Notes: generated by a model not told the origin, from the sequence alone. Counted from the first letter of the stretch, positions 24,140 to 32,941 are shown. The stretch is 47,157 nt of DNA from CAYQTO01 sp964420455 (GCA_964420455.1 CAYQTO010000010.1:1-47157); one strand, 5' to 3'. Translations and numbers: made by a program.

Positions 24140-26131
24140 ATGGATGAGCATCCGGAAAATCGCTCCCCCGCCCAAGTGGTTTGGGAAACCCTCTTCGAGG
24201 GCCTGACCGGTGACGGTGGGAAGGGAGGTGGCTATCCCGTCGAGTGGCAGGACCTGCTCCACGCGATGGACGAGATGCCGCTGGGCTTTGGGATGGCACG
24301 GCGCGAGCCGGGATTGCCGGTTGTCTACGCGAACCGGGCGCTGGCGCGCAACGCGGGAGTGGAACGATCGGAACTGGTGGGTCAGCGGTTGCTGGCTCGG
24401 CTCGAACCGGCGCCGGAGTCCGCCCAGGTGGGCACCCAGTCCGGCGAGACGGTGCTGGATCGTGTCTATATCCGTCGTCTTGCGACCGCCCCGCCCCAGT
24501 ATGTCCGGCTGCGGGTGATTCCGATGGATGGTCAGGAGAACGGCCAGAGTCCCTTCCTCCTGACGCTGACGAACGTCACCTGCATTGTGGAGGCGCGCAA
24601 ACGGCTCGACGACGAGTTGCGGCACCTGCGCGGGTTTATGGAATCGAGTGTCGCGGCGGTCACGGTGCTGTCGCCGGAGGGGGAAATCGAGTACTGCAAT
24701 GCCCGCGCGCGCGAGATCCTCGGCTTCGACGTGGAGGACATTGAGGGGCGCCGCTACAACGATCCGGAATGGAAACACGAGGACCTGGAGGGACGGCCGC
24801 TGTCGGAGGAGCGCCAGCCCTTCCAGATTGTCCGCCGTACGCTCAAACCCCTCAGTGACTACCGCCATGCGATTACCTGGCCCGACGGCCAGCGGCGCGT
24901 TCTTTCCATTTACGGTGCGCCGGTGTTCGACCCCGACGGCAACCTCGAGAACCTGGTCTTCCAGATCATCGACGTTTCCGCCCAACATGAAACAACGGCC
25001 GCCTTGCTCAAGAGCGAGACCCTCCTGCGCGCCATGCTCGACAACGTGCCGTCGATCATTTGGACGAGCGATCTCGAGAACTGCGTCGATTCCGTGAATC
25101 AGGAGGCGGCGGAGTTTACCGGTGTGGAGATGGAGAAGCTGCTGGGTTATGGCTGGCGCGACTTTGTCCATCCCGACGACCTCCAGCAATGGCCATCGGG
25201 GATCGCGGTGGCCCTCCGCGAAAAGGAAACCCACGAGAACGAAATCCGGGTGCTCGGCCGCGACGGAGCCTACCACTGGTTCTATCAGCGGGCGTCGGTG
25301 CTGCGCAACGAGGCGGGCGAGCGTGTTGGCCTGGTTGGGGCCATGGCGAACATCGACGAGCGCAAGCGCGCGGTGGAGCAGCAGATCGCCCTCGAACGCG
25401 AGATTTCCGAGGCTCAGAAGCTCGCGAGTCTCCGGCTGCTCGCGGCCGGTGTCGCCCACGATTTCCGCAATCTCCTGCTGTCCATCCGCGGGTCCGCGGA
25501 ACTTCTCCAAATGCAGGCCTACATCGAGTCGGATGACCAGGAGTTGGTCTCAAGCATCCTCGCGGCATCGGGCCGCGCCGCCGAGCTCTGCGACCAGATG
25601 ATGATCTACTCGGGGCGCGAGCAGCGGGGGGCCGAGCGCATGTCGCCCCACAAGGTCGCCTCCGAGATGATCCCCCTGCTGCGCACCATGGCGCGGCGGT
25701 GCACCCTTCGCCTCGAAGCGCACGACGACCTGCCCGAGATCCACGCCGACGCCGGCCAGTTCCGCCAGGTGCTCATGAACCTCGTCCTCAACGCCTGCGA
25801 CGCGATCGAACACGACAAGGGATCCATCACCATTCGTCTCGAATTGGTCGACCTGACGTCCTTCGCCGAGGGCGAGGCGTTCACCTTCGCCACGATCTTT
25901 GATGGAACGGAAACCCGCGGCATCGCCCTCGTGGTGGAGGACAATGGCCGGGGCATGGAGGAGGACGTGGCCCAGCGCATCTTCGAGCCATTCTTCTCCA
26001 CGAAGGAGGAGGGGCGCGGACTGGGCATGGCATCCGTGCTCGAGATCATGCGCCACATCGGCGGGGCCGTGGGTGTGCGGACGGAGCCCGGCCGGGGAAC
26101 CGCCGTCCACGCCGTCTTCCGTATGGCTTGA
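24140..26131 (+). CDS. Soluble hybrid-less PAS-PAS-PAS sensor histidine kinase
   Basis: This 663-residue kinase has no transmembrane segment. Three PAS-type sensor domains are seen: about 35-150 (GFGMARREPGLPVVYANRA), 165-275 (VTVLSPEGEIEYCNARA) and 295-415 (NVPSIIWTSDLENC, ending DERKRAVEQQ, a PAC motif). A short helix leads to a HisKA dimerisation domain with the phospho-acceptor His440 in GVAHDFRNLL. The HATPase domain has the N-box NLVLNACDAI, G1 VEDNGRGM, F-box FEPFFSTK and G2 GRGLGMASV. There is no receiver domain and no response regulator nearby, so it is an orphan. It probably senses a cytoplasmic ligand, redox state or light. A TTGACA at 24083-24088 is a possible -35 element; the -10 is unclear. 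Confidence 0.93.
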   Translation: MDEHPENRSPAQVVWETLFEGLTGDGGKGGGYPVEWQDLLHAMDEMPLGFGMARREPGLPVVYANRALARNAGVERSELVGQRLLARLEPAPESAQVGTQSGETVLDRVYIRRLATAPPQYVRLRVIPMDGQENGQSPFLLTLTNVTCIVEARKRLDDELRHLRGFMESSVAAVTVLSPEGEIEYCNARAREILGFDVEDIEGRRYNDPEWKHEDLEGRPLSEERQPFQIVRRTLKPLSDYRHAITWPDGQRRVLSIYGAPVFDPDGNLENLVFQIIDVSAQHETTAALLKSETLLRAMLDNVPSIIWTSDLENCVDSVNQEAAEFTGVEMEKLLGYGWRDFVHPDDLQQWPSGIAVALREKETHENEIRVLGRDGAYHWFYQRASVLRNEAGERVGLVGAMANIDERKRAVEQQIALEREISEAQKLASLRLLAAGVAHDFRNLLLSIRGSAELLQMQAYIESDDQELVSSILAASGRAAELCDQMMIYSGREQRGAERMSPHKVASEMIPLLRTMARRCTLRLEAHDDLPEIHADAGQFRQVLMNLVLNACDAIEHDKGSITIRLELVDLTSFAEGEAFTFATIFDGTETRGIALVVEDNGRGMEEDVAQRIFEPFFSTKEEGRGLGMASVLEIMRHIGGAVGVRTEPGRGTAVHAVFRMA

Positions 26132-26230
26132 TCGACTTCAAGACGCCCGGTCCGCGAGTCCGACAAGCGGTTGGCGGAACCGAGGCACCGGCCCATCGTT
26201 TTCATAACACCCCGGACAGGAGGCGGCGCC

Positions 26231-26701
26231 ATGCGGGCCTTCCTCATCATCATGATCTGCATGACCTGCGTGTTGCCCTTGGGCTGCTCCCAGGGGTCGA
26301 GCCCCACGGGAAAGGCCAGCCCGCAGGGTGCGTGGCTCGGCGAGGGGGAGTTCCAGGCCAGTGCCGGATCGACGACCGTCAAGGCCCAGCTCGAGATCCT
26401 CAACGATGGGACCTATCGGTTTTTGATCCTCGAGCCGCGGGTGCTGATGCTGGCGGGCATGGAGAAGGGCCACTGGACGGAGTCCAACGGGGCCCTGCGG
26501 CTCGCACCCGACGAGGCCCTGTCCTCGGAAAGGCAGTTGTCCGTCCTCGCCCCGCAGGCGCCGCGGAACTTCCGCCCCAAGACCCTCACCATCTCCCCGG
26601 GATATACGTCCCTGCGGATCGAGGACGGCCAGTGGAAGGCGACCTTCCTGCCGAACGAGGAACCGACGACAAAATTGCGGGAGAAGGGCGAGATCGACTG
26701 A
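26231..26701 (+). CDS. Putative lipoprotein of unknown function
   Basis: This 156-residue protein has a hydrophobic signal (AFLIIMICMTCVLPLGC) and a Cys at about residue 19. The lipobox is unusual, with Pro at -3, but a lipoprotein is still likely. The mature part is about 135 residues of probable beta sandwich (AWLGEGEFQASAG, LEILNDGTYRFLIL, GHWTESNGALRLAP), which resembles small lipocalin-like or META-type folds that report on lipids or metabolites. ATG 26231 has a strong AGGAGG seven bases upstream. It follows the histidine kinase by 99 bp on the same strand. No family was recognised; the calls about fold are weak. Confidence 0.75.
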   Translation: MRAFLIIMICMTCVLPLGCSQGSSPTGKASPQGAWLGEGEFQASAGSTTVKAQLEILNDGTYRFLILEPRVLMLAGMEKGHWTESNGALRLAPDEALSSERQLSVLAPQAPRNFRPKTLTISPGYTSLRIEDGQWKATFLPNEEPTTKLREKGEID

Positions 26702-26710
26702 AGCCGGCGA

Positions 26711-26917
26711 TCAGCCGGGCTCGTTGTCGCTCAACACAAGGTTCTCCGTCCGATGGGCAAGGCGCATCGCCTTGCGGACCGCCTCGTCGATGAGCTCGTC
26801 CTGGTTATGGTCCGTCACGCGACCGGACAGGATATACGCGGCGTAAAGGCGCGAGGCCATGTGGGCGACAGTGGCCTCGCTCGGCTGGAGGGTCAGCGCC
26901 ATCTCTTCGCGGCCCAT
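26711..26917 (-). CDS. Small conserved-looking hypothetical protein
   Basis: A 68-residue helical protein, MGREEMALTLQPSEATVAH at its start and HRTENLVLSDNEPG at its end. AAGGAG lies six bases before the ATG at 26917, a near-ideal spacing, which supports it as real. The ATG lies 78 bp downstream of the pseudopilin stop on the same strand, so the two may be co-transcribed. The gene stop is 9 bp from the convergent lipoprotein stop. A repeated NQDELIDEAVRKAM helix could be a small DNA- or protein-binding element. No function can be assigned. Confidence 0.7.
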   Translation of the reverse strand: MGREEMALTLQPSEATVAHMASRLYAAYILSGRVTDHNQDELIDEAVRKAMRLAHRTENLVLSDNEPG

Positions 26918-26994
26918 GGGGGACTCCTTGCGATTGGGAATGGCGGGATCTTGGGAAGGGAGCGAGGAGGGGGTCAACCCGCCCCACGCCCCCC

Positions 26995-27549
26995 TCACTC
27001 GACGATGAAGTCGCTCAGACGAAAGATGTCGCCGTTGCTGATGGTACCGTTGGTGGGGTCGTAGCGGACGAAGTCGAAGCCGGAAGCGGGGTTTTCGAAG
27101 AGGGCGGGCGAGTAGCCCGGGTAGAACTGGATGTTCCCGTGGTCGGCGTCGAGGTCCGGTCCGTCACTCGCCATGGCGTAACGGGATTCGACGTCGATGG
27201 GCATGGCGCCATAGGCATAATTGCCCCGGCGGCGAAACCGGCCGGCATTCTCGTCGATGGTCTGGAAAACATCGCGCGGAATCGATGAGAGGTAGGCAAT
27301 GGGGGTGGTGAGGGGGATGAACCGGGCGAAGCGGGGGACGAGAGTGCTCGGCGGGTAGCGGTTGAAGTCGGCGTGATAGGATTCGAGGGCGAGGGCGACC
27401 GTCCGCAAATCCGCCTGGACACGGGCGACCTTGGAACGGGTCTGACTCTCGAGGAAGTTGGGCAGCGCGACCGCCGCCAGGATCGCGAGAACCGAAACCA
27501 CGACCAACAGCTCGACAAGGGTGAAGCCGCTACGGCGACGAGGAGGCAT
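26995..27549 (-). CDS. Type IV pilin-like / GspG-type pseudopilin
   Basis: This 184-residue protein starts MPPRRRSGFTLVELLVV, a textbook class III signal with cleavage after Gly8 and the Glu5 of the mature protein. The N-terminal hydrophobic helix is followed by LPNFLESQTRSKVARVQADLRT, the typical alpha-1 extension of GspG-type pseudopilins, then LALESYHADFNRYPP. The C-terminal part has beta strands and the Gly/Asp-rich DGPDLDADHGNIQFYPGYSP, similar to the calcium-binding region of GspG. It would be assembled by a type II secretion or pilus-like system; the PilB/GspE ATPase at 41336 is the only related gene in the window. Stand-alone pseudopilin genes like this are abundant in Planctomycetes-type genomes. 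Confidence 0.92.
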   Translation of the reverse strand: MPPRRRSGFTLVELLVVVSVLAILAAVALPNFLESQTRSKVARVQADLRTVALALESYHADFNRYPPSTLVPRFARFIPLTTPIAYLSSIPRDVFQTIDENAGRFRRRGNYAYGAMPIDVESRYAMASDGPDLDADHGNIQFYPGYSPALFENPASGFDFVRYDPTNGTISNGDIFRLSDFIVE

Positions 27550-27574
27550 GGAAGGAGGCCTTTCCGGGTGGGGC

Positions 27575-28150
27575 TCAGTTGGTGGGCGTGGCCTGGGGAG
27601 CGGCGGGTGGCCGGTCCCCGAAGCGTGGTCCGAGTCCCTGGGCCTGCCGCTCGGCGATGCGATCCTCGAGCTTGTCCATGAACTTGTCGCGCTCCTCGGG
27701 CGGGAGGACCGACAACCGCTGATTCAGCCGTGACTGACGGATGGCCTGGCGCTGGCCGCGCACCTGCTCGATCTGCTCGGGGGTCAACACCTCGGCCATG
27801 GCGGCCAACCGAGCGCGGCGGTTCTCCGGTCCCGGAGGCAGTTCCTCGTCGATCCTTGCAATGGCGTCGCGCTGCTCCTGGGTGAGGTCGAGAGAGCCGA
27901 GAATCTGCGTGCGGATCTGGTCGCGCTCTTCGGGAGACGGGGGACCCATGACCGGGGGCACAGCCGGGCCCGCCTCGCCGGCCACCACCACCGGTGCCTC
28001 CGCCGCCGCGTTGACCGCTTCGGAACGGCCCTGTACGTTTAGGTACTGCACGCCGAGGAATCCGAGGCTCCCAAGGGCGAGCAGTCCCGCCCCCACCAAC
28101 CTCAGGTTGCCGCGTTGCGCACCGCTGGAATTCAATAGCTTGCGAGTCAT
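27575..28150 (-). CDS. Membrane-anchored Spy/CpxP-like protein (LTxxQ)
   Basis: This 191-residue protein has one N-terminal membrane segment (LRLVGAGLLALGSLGFLGVQYL, residues 15-36), a short Ala/Pro-rich linker, then a helical domain with two LTxxQ-type motifs (LDLTQEQRDAIARID and EVLTPEQIEQVRGQR), the mark of the Spy/CpxP family. These proteins are periplasmic chaperones or stress sensors; family members are often linked to envelope stress or heavy-metal responses. The tail (GLGPRFGDRPPAAPQ) is Pro/Ala rich. ATG 28150 follows GAGGG by seven bases; the longer frame to 28363 crosses the next gene's coding region and is rejected. It lies 25 bp upstream of the pseudopilin, probably in the same transcript. 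Whether it works with secretion is not known. Confidence 0.8.
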   Translation of the reverse strand: MTRKLLNSSGAQRGNLRLVGAGLLALGSLGFLGVQYLNVQGRSEAVNAAAEAPVVVAGEAGPAVPPVMGPPSPEERDQIRTQILGSLDLTQEQRDAIARIDEELPPGPENRRARLAAMAEVLTPEQIEQVRGQRQAIRQSRLNQRLSVLPPEERDKFMDKLEDRIAERQAQGLGPRFGDRPPAAPQATPTN

Positions 28151-28211
28151 CAGTTCGCCCTCGAAGGCAATGGTTCCGCACCCTGTTCGACCACGGGAGG
28201 TGAGAAGAGAT

Positions 28212-29429
28212 TCAAGTCCGGTGCCACGGCGAATGGGATCGGCGTGGGCGGCGTTCGAGATAGCCGAGGACGGCGTGGAAGCGGCGGTGGGTGCGAAAGT
28301 GGCGGTGTGCGGCGCGGCGAACGGCGAGGCGGTCGAGACAGAGGGGGCCGGCGCCGGAGACAAACTCTGCGAGGCGCGCCGCGAGCCCCTCCTCGTCCAA
28401 CGGATCGACGAGCATGCCCGTGCGATCCTCCAGCAGGGCGTCCGCCGTCCCTCCGGAACGCCCCCCCACCGACGGGGTCCCGCGCAGCGCCGCCTCGACG
28501 AACACGATCCCGAAGCCCTCCTGCTCGCCCGACTCGAGGGTGCGGTTGGGCATCAGGAAGAGGTCCGCCGCCTCGAGCAGGTCGCGCTTGTGGTGCTCGT
28601 CGATGGCACCGGCGAAACGCACCAGGTGCTCGATGCCAAGTTCCGACGCGAGCCGGCGGAGGCGCTCCTCGTCGGGCCCGATGCCCGCGATTGTATAGAC
28701 AAGGGGAAGACCGGGCCGTGCGGCCAGCAGGCGCGCCACCGCCCGCAGGGCCACATCGAATCCCTTGCGTTCCACCAGGCGGCTGAGGCTGGCGAAATGC
28801 ACCGTCTCTGGACTGATGCCGAGGCGTCGGCGCAGCGCCTCACGCCCGGCGGCGAGGGGCTCGAAAAAGATCGCGTCCGGAGTCGGGTATTGGAAGCGCA
28901 GGCGGCGGTCGGGCACGCCGAGTTCGCGGCAGGCGGCGGCGGTTGCCCCGGAAATGGCGAAGACTCGCGACGCGCCGCGGAGGCTTCTTACAACCTGCCA
29001 GCGCATCGCCGGCGATCGCACGCCCATGTGGATTTCCTCGCCGAGGGCAAGCACCGTATACCGTCGGCCGAAAACGCGGAGGACGGCGCCGGGGATTGCC
29101 AGGGGAATGAGATGGACGGCGACGAGGGGCTGGGAGGGGCGTAGGAGAAAGGCGGCCGAGAGCCAGACGCTCATGGCGAGGCGGGCGACACGCGAGCGCC
29201 AGCCGTGGCGGCGGTCCTCCGCGCGGAGGCGGGCCAGGACGCGGCTGCGGTGAACGCGGTAGGGCTGACGCACGTCGAAGGCGCCGTCGCCCTCCATCGA
29301 CGGCGCATAAACGGTGACCTCCCACCCGCGCTCCGTAGCCGCCAGGGCAAGATTGTGGGCAAACCGCTCCGAGCCGCCTTCCGCCGGGTAGTAGGTCTCC
29401 GCAAAAATCAGCAGGGGGCGACGAACCAT
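28212..29429 (-). CDS. GT4-family glycosyltransferase
   Basis: This 405-residue enzyme has the GT-B fold. The N-terminal half opens RPLLIFAETYYPAEGGSERF with the Gly-Gly loop typical of GT4; the C-terminal half has FASLSRLVERKGFDVAL, TIAGIGPDEERLRRLA and the catalytic EQEGFGIVFVEAALRGTP motif (E-x7-E). The Rossmann C-domain binds a nucleotide sugar, probably UDP- or GDP-linked. ATG 29429 was chosen as the start; an ATG at 29453 overlaps the upstream symporter stop and is also possible. It is 10 bp downstream of the symporter gene on the minus strand and may form an operon. It probably transfers a sugar onto a lipid or polysaccharide at the cytoplasmic face; the acceptor is unknown. Confidence 0.9.
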   Translation of the reverse strand: MVRRPLLIFAETYYPAEGGSERFAHNLALAATERGWEVTVYAPSMEGDGAFDVRQPYRVHRSRVLARLRAEDRRHGWRSRVARLAMSVWLSAAFLLRPSQPLVAVHLIPLAIPGAVLRVFGRRYTVLALGEEIHMGVRSPAMRWQVVRSLRGASRVFAISGATAAACRELGVPDRRLRFQYPTPDAIFFEPLAAGREALRRRLGISPETVHFASLSRLVERKGFDVALRAVARLLAARPGLPLVYTIAGIGPDEERLRRLASELGIEHLVRFAGAIDEHHKRDLLEAADLFLMPNRTLESGEQEGFGIVFVEAALRGTPSVGGRSGGTADALLEDRTGMLVDPLDEEGLAARLAEFVSGAGPLCLDRLAVRRAAHRHFRTHRRFHAVLGYLERRPRRSHSPWHRT

Positions 29430-29439
29430 GGCACGCAGG

Positions 29440-31152
29440 TCATCCCTCGTCATCCATCTCACGCAGGCCCCGGCTGGTGGCGTTGGGGAATGCCGGGAGC
29501 AGGGCAAACGCCACCACAAGGAAAACCACCATGCCGATCGTCGCGTCCCACGGCCAGTTGATGTCATTCCAGCCGTTTCGCCGCAGGACATTGTAAGCCA
29601 CCATGAAGACGAAGGAAGCCAGCATGCCGGCGATGACCGGGATGTGATGAGCCCGGCCAAGGATCATGCCGAAGGCGAAGGCACCGAGGATCGCGCCACC
29701 GGTCAGCCCGGCCATCATGAAGGCCAGTTCGAGGAGGAACTCGGCCCCCATGCAGGCGAAGGCAATGAGGCCGAGGAGGACGCCCGAGGCGACGGTCACG
29801 AGGCGCGAAAAAGCGAGTTCCTCGCCGGCGGATTGGGCGGCCTTTCGGAAAGGTCGATAGAGGTCCACGACGAAGATCGACGCCATCGCGGATAGGGCGC
29901 TGGAGACGCTGGACATGGCGGCCGCGAGGATGCCCGCGATCAGGAACCCCTTAAACAGCGCCGGGATCTCCGTGACAATGAAGACGGGAAAGACGAAATC
30001 GGACCGGGGCTTGCCGATGCCGCCTTCCGCCGCCGTGGCCGGGTCCCACGGGGGAAGGCCGAAGTCGAAACCGTTGAGCGAGTAGTAGGCGTACAACGCG
30101 GCGCCGATGAGGAGGAAGAGGAGCATCTGGGGGAAGATGAGCGCCGCGCTGAGGAGCATGGCCTTCCGCCCGTCCGCCACGTTACGGCAACCGAGGACGC
30201 GCTGGACATTGAGCTGGTCGAACCCGAACGCCAGAATGATCCCGATGGTCCCGGGAAAGATGCCCATGATGAGATTGAAGGGGCCGGTGAAGATCTCGGC
30301 GAGCTGCGCCCGTAGGACGGCGCCAATGCCGGGGTCGGGACCCGCGGCGGCGGTGAGCGCCTCGCCCGTGAGGATGCCGGGATTCCACCAGTCGAGATGG
30401 CTGCCGGCGGCCTCGCGGAGCGCCGCCCAACCCGTGGCGCCGGAGGGCGCCGCCAGGTCCCCCGTCAGCAGCGTGGGTATATACAGAAGCGCAAACAGGC
30501 CGCCGAACACGAAGATGAAGTACTGGATCATGTCGGTCCAGACGACCGCCTTGATGCCACCCGCCGCCGTATAGACAAGGGCCGCCACCATGATCAGCAC
30601 GATCGACAGGGTCATGTTCCACCAGGGCAGGGTCGTCTGGAGCACGACGGTGACGGGGATGGCGGTGACAAGGACCCGGACCCCCGCCCCGAGCGCCACG
30701 CCAACCAGCGACAGGACTGCCCCCGTCAGCCGGGCCGGCCTCCCAAACGCCCGATTGATCAGCTGAAAAGGTGTATAGACATCCCCGGTGAAATACAACG
30801 GCACGATATACAACGCAATGAGCACTCGCCCGATCACGTAGCCGACAATGAGGTTGATGAAGAAGAGGCTGCCCCCGGTGACGCTGAAGGCGCCGTCCTC
30901 GAAGGCGAGGGATCCGAAGGCGATGGCGGGGACGCCGATGAAGGTGAGGGCGCTGGTCTCGGTGGCGAGGATCGACAGGCCGACAACCCACCAGGAGAGC
31001 TGGCGCCCGCCAAGGAAGTAGTCGCGGCGGTCGGCCTGGCCCCGGGCGGCCCAGGCACCCACCGCCAGCACCACCGCCAGATAGGCGATCACCACCGTCC
31101 AGTCCAGAAGTCCAAAGGTGGCCCCACCCGTTACCGCTCCGGTCGCGGGCAT
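29440..31152 (-). CDS. Sodium:solute symporter (SSS family)
   Basis: This 570-residue inner-membrane transporter has about 13-14 hydrophobic helices. The early GRQLSWWVVGLSILATETSA is the SSS hallmark, and TSALTFIGVPA follows. Later MSSVSSALSAMASIFVVDLYRP matches the family's Ser-rich TM8 region that helps coordinate Na+, and LGCRNVADGRKAML is the conserved intracellular loop. Such carriers use the sodium gradient to import sugars, sialic acid, amino acids or similar compounds; the substrate is not readable from sequence. ATG 31152 is preferred over 31170 and 31206 because AGGGGG sits seven bases upstream. It carries three in-frame Val-Tyr-Thr/Leu-type octamer sites, including 30569-30576 and 30773-30780. 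It precedes the GT4 gene. Confidence 0.93.
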   Translation of the reverse strand: MPATGAVTGGATFGLLDWTVVIAYLAVVLAVGAWAARGQADRRDYFLGGRQLSWWVVGLSILATETSALTFIGVPAIAFGSLAFEDGAFSVTGGSLFFINLIVGYVIGRVLIALYIVPLYFTGDVYTPFQLINRAFGRPARLTGAVLSLVGVALGAGVRVLVTAIPVTVVLQTTLPWWNMTLSIVLIMVAALVYTAAGGIKAVVWTDMIQYFIFVFGGLFALLYIPTLLTGDLAAPSGATGWAALREAAGSHLDWWNPGILTGEALTAAAGPDPGIGAVLRAQLAEIFTGPFNLIMGIFPGTIGIILAFGFDQLNVQRVLGCRNVADGRKAMLLSAALIFPQMLLFLLIGAALYAYYSLNGFDFGLPPWDPATAAEGGIGKPRSDFVFPVFIVTEIPALFKGFLIAGILAAAMSSVSSALSAMASIFVVDLYRPFRKAAQSAGEELAFSRLVTVASGVLLGLIAFACMGAEFLLELAFMMAGLTGGAILGAFAFGMILGRAHHIPVIAGMLASFVFMVAYNVLRRNGWNDINWPWDATIGMVVFLVVAFALLPAFPNATSRGLREMDDEG

Positions 31153-31235
31153 CGCGCTTCCCCCTTTCATCTCAAAGCCGTTGGAACGCCAACAAGCCGG
31201 TGCCATCCGGCAATGGCCAAGGAAAATCCCGTCCG

Positions 31236-31970
31236 TCAGCCCGCCGCGGGATTCACGCGGCCGTAGTGGGTATGCTCCGCCGCGACCCCCTCCGTATCGT
31301 TCGGACCGCCGAAATACTCGATGTTGAAGCCGATTCCGTCGGTCCCGGGCTGGGTCGAGAAATACTCCATCCCGATGATGTTGCCGCGGTTGTCGCGTGC
31401 CCAGCGGAGGAAGATGACACTGTGGCCGGACCCGTTCTTCTTTTCCTCGGGATCATGGCGGCGCCACAGCTGGACGAAGTCGCCAGCGAGCGTTTCCTCC
31501 GGCGAAATGGTCCGCCCGGCGCCCACCCGCTCGAGCGCCAGCGACGGCCCCGGCCCGTACAGTTCCTCCACGAACCACGCCCGCTGGAAACTTGGAAACG
31601 TCTCCGCGTTGACTCCCGCCAGCGCCGACGCCCCGTGTCGCGACCGGTAGCGCTCGAGCGCACGGACGAACACCTCGAGGGTGAAGCCGCAGCAGTAGGT
31701 CCGCCCGCCGGGCTCCCCCTCCATCACCCGCTCCCCCCCCAGATAGACATCCACCGAACACCCGTCGTACTCCGACTCCTCCGCCTTCGGCCACCAATAG
31801 CCATGGGTGCCGTCCTGGGGATACTCGGCGGCGACCTGGAGCACGAGGCGGTTGAACTCCGGAAGCGTGCTCAGGTCCGCCGGAGCGTCGAGCACCGGCC
31901 GCTGGACGCAGCCGGAAAGGCACGCCACCAAGCCAAGGATCGCCGGAAGGAATCGGAGTCGGAAAAGCAT
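31236..31970 (-). CDS. NlpC/P60-like cysteine-peptidase lipoprotein
   Basis: This 244-residue lipoprotein has a clear lipobox, LVACLSGC at residues 14-21. The mature protein carries a probable papain-like fold: a Cys in GRTYCCGFTLEVF (cf. DCSGF in NlpC/P60), GDFVQLWRRHD (cf. the PGDLV loop), and His in NGSGHSVIFLRWA with a following beta strand ending GIGFNIEYF. These are the expected catalytic Cys and His with the right order and spacing, although the Asn/Asp is not certain. This kind of enzyme cuts bonds within peptidoglycan stem peptides. It is divergent from an amidase lipoprotein (start 32036), only 65 bp away, so a shared control is likely. The ATG at 31970 is chosen because it directly opens the signal peptide. 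Confidence 0.7.
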   Translation of the reverse strand: MLFRLRFLPAILGLVACLSGCVQRPVLDAPADLSTLPEFNRLVLQVAAEYPQDGTHGYWWPKAEESEYDGCSVDVYLGGERVMEGEPGGRTYCCGFTLEVFVRALERYRSRHGASALAGVNAETFPSFQRAWFVEELYGPGPSLALERVGAGRTISPEETLAGDFVQLWRRHDPEEKKNGSGHSVIFLRWARDNRGNIIGMEYFSTQPGTDGIGFNIEYFGGPNDTEGVAAEHTHYGRVNPAAG

Positions 31971-32035
31971 GAGCTTGCGTTCCGTTGCGGGGATGGTCAG
32001 ACAGTGATAGCCAATCCGGTAAGAAAGGCAAGCCG

Positions 32036-32728
32036 ATGGAGAATCTGCGATTTGAACTTCGACACGCATGCGCCCTTGGGGTGTTCGTCCTTACGGCGAT
32101 GGTGCTCGCGGGGTGTGCGTCGGTGCAACGGCCGGCCATCGTCGGTGCGACGGATTGGGGCTCCACGGCGGGGCCCATGCCGGAGGACCGTTCCCAGACA
32201 CCATCGACAATTACGGTCCACCATGACGGTGTCCTTTGGAGGGATACGGACGACCCCGTCACCAAGGCTCGCGGGCTCCAACGCTTTAGCATCGATGAGA
32301 AGGACTGGCCGGACATTCCCTACCATTTCCTCGTTCATCCCGATGGGTCGATCTTCGAGGCGCGTCCCATCGGCTACGAGGCCGATACGAACACCGACTA
32401 CGACCTGGCCGGCCACGTCGGCATCAATGTCCGCGGCAACTACATGGAGCAACGTGTGAATGCGGCCCAGCTCGCCGCGCTTGTAAGTCTTTGTGCCTGG
32501 ATTTGCGATACTTATGACATTCCGCCGATGTCGATTCAAGGGCATCTGGACGTGGCCCCCGGCCAGACCGTCTGCCCTGGGGTGGACCTCCACCGCTACA
32601 TCGCCGATGGGACCCTTCAAGGTTGGGTGGCGGAAACCCTCGAAGGCCGGACGCCTGAAATCGAGGTCAAGGAGGCCTTGGCAGACGGCCCGACGGAGTT
32701 CGCCGCCGTCGTATCGGGAGGACCCTGA
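32036..32728 (+). CDS. N-acetylmuramoyl-L-alanine amidase, lipoprotein (Amidase_2)
   Basis: This 230-residue lipoprotein has a signal peptide with the lipobox VLAGC. The mature protein is an Amidase_2/PGRP-like zinc amidase: STITVHHDG (first His ligand), DIPYHFLVHPDGSIFEARP (the Tyr/His pair typical of the family), GHVGINVRGN and QGHLDVAPGQTVCPG (second His and the Cys ligand in the expected place). It would cleave the bond between N-acetylmuramic acid and L-Ala of peptidoglycan. Such enzymes act in recycling, daughter-cell separation or wall remodelling. AAAGG lies about seven bases before ATG 32036. The divergent NlpC/P60-like lipoprotein is also wall-directed. The family is secure, while the membrane, inner or outer, is not resolved. 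Confidence 0.92.
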   Translation: MENLRFELRHACALGVFVLTAMVLAGCASVQRPAIVGATDWGSTAGPMPEDRSQTPSTITVHHDGVLWRDTDDPVTKARGLQRFSIDEKDWPDIPYHFLVHPDGSIFEARPIGYEADTNTDYDLAGHVGINVRGNYMEQRVNAAQLAALVSLCAWICDTYDIPPMSIQGHLDVAPGQTVCPGVDLHRYIADGTLQGWVAETLEGRTPEIEVKEALADGPTEFAAVVSGGP

Positions 32729-32791
32729 AACCGCCTGCCGGGTCCTTTTGCTGGCCCCGGATGTGCATAACCGGAGTGTGTTACCATTGCT

Positions 32792-32811
32792 GCCCGGCGT
32801 TCGCGCCGGGC
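32792..32811. other. UUCG-loop hairpin upstream of the RND operon
   Basis: GCCCGGCG-TTCG-CGCCGGGC is a perfect 8-bp stem with a stable UUCG tetraloop. It sits 63 bp after the amidase stop and 130 bp before the RND adaptor start, with no T-run. It may end the amidase transcript or act as a leader structure. The rest of 32729-32941 has no gene. Confidence 0.5.
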
Positions 32812-32941
32812 TCTATCGTGAGCAGATAGTTCAGCCCCTAACTTTCTCGGAGCCGCCGAAAAGGCCCTGAAGAATCTCATGCGCGTCCATCCAAAGATCT
32901 CGAAAAGTCCGTCCCTTAACGCCCCCCAAGGATGCCCCTTC

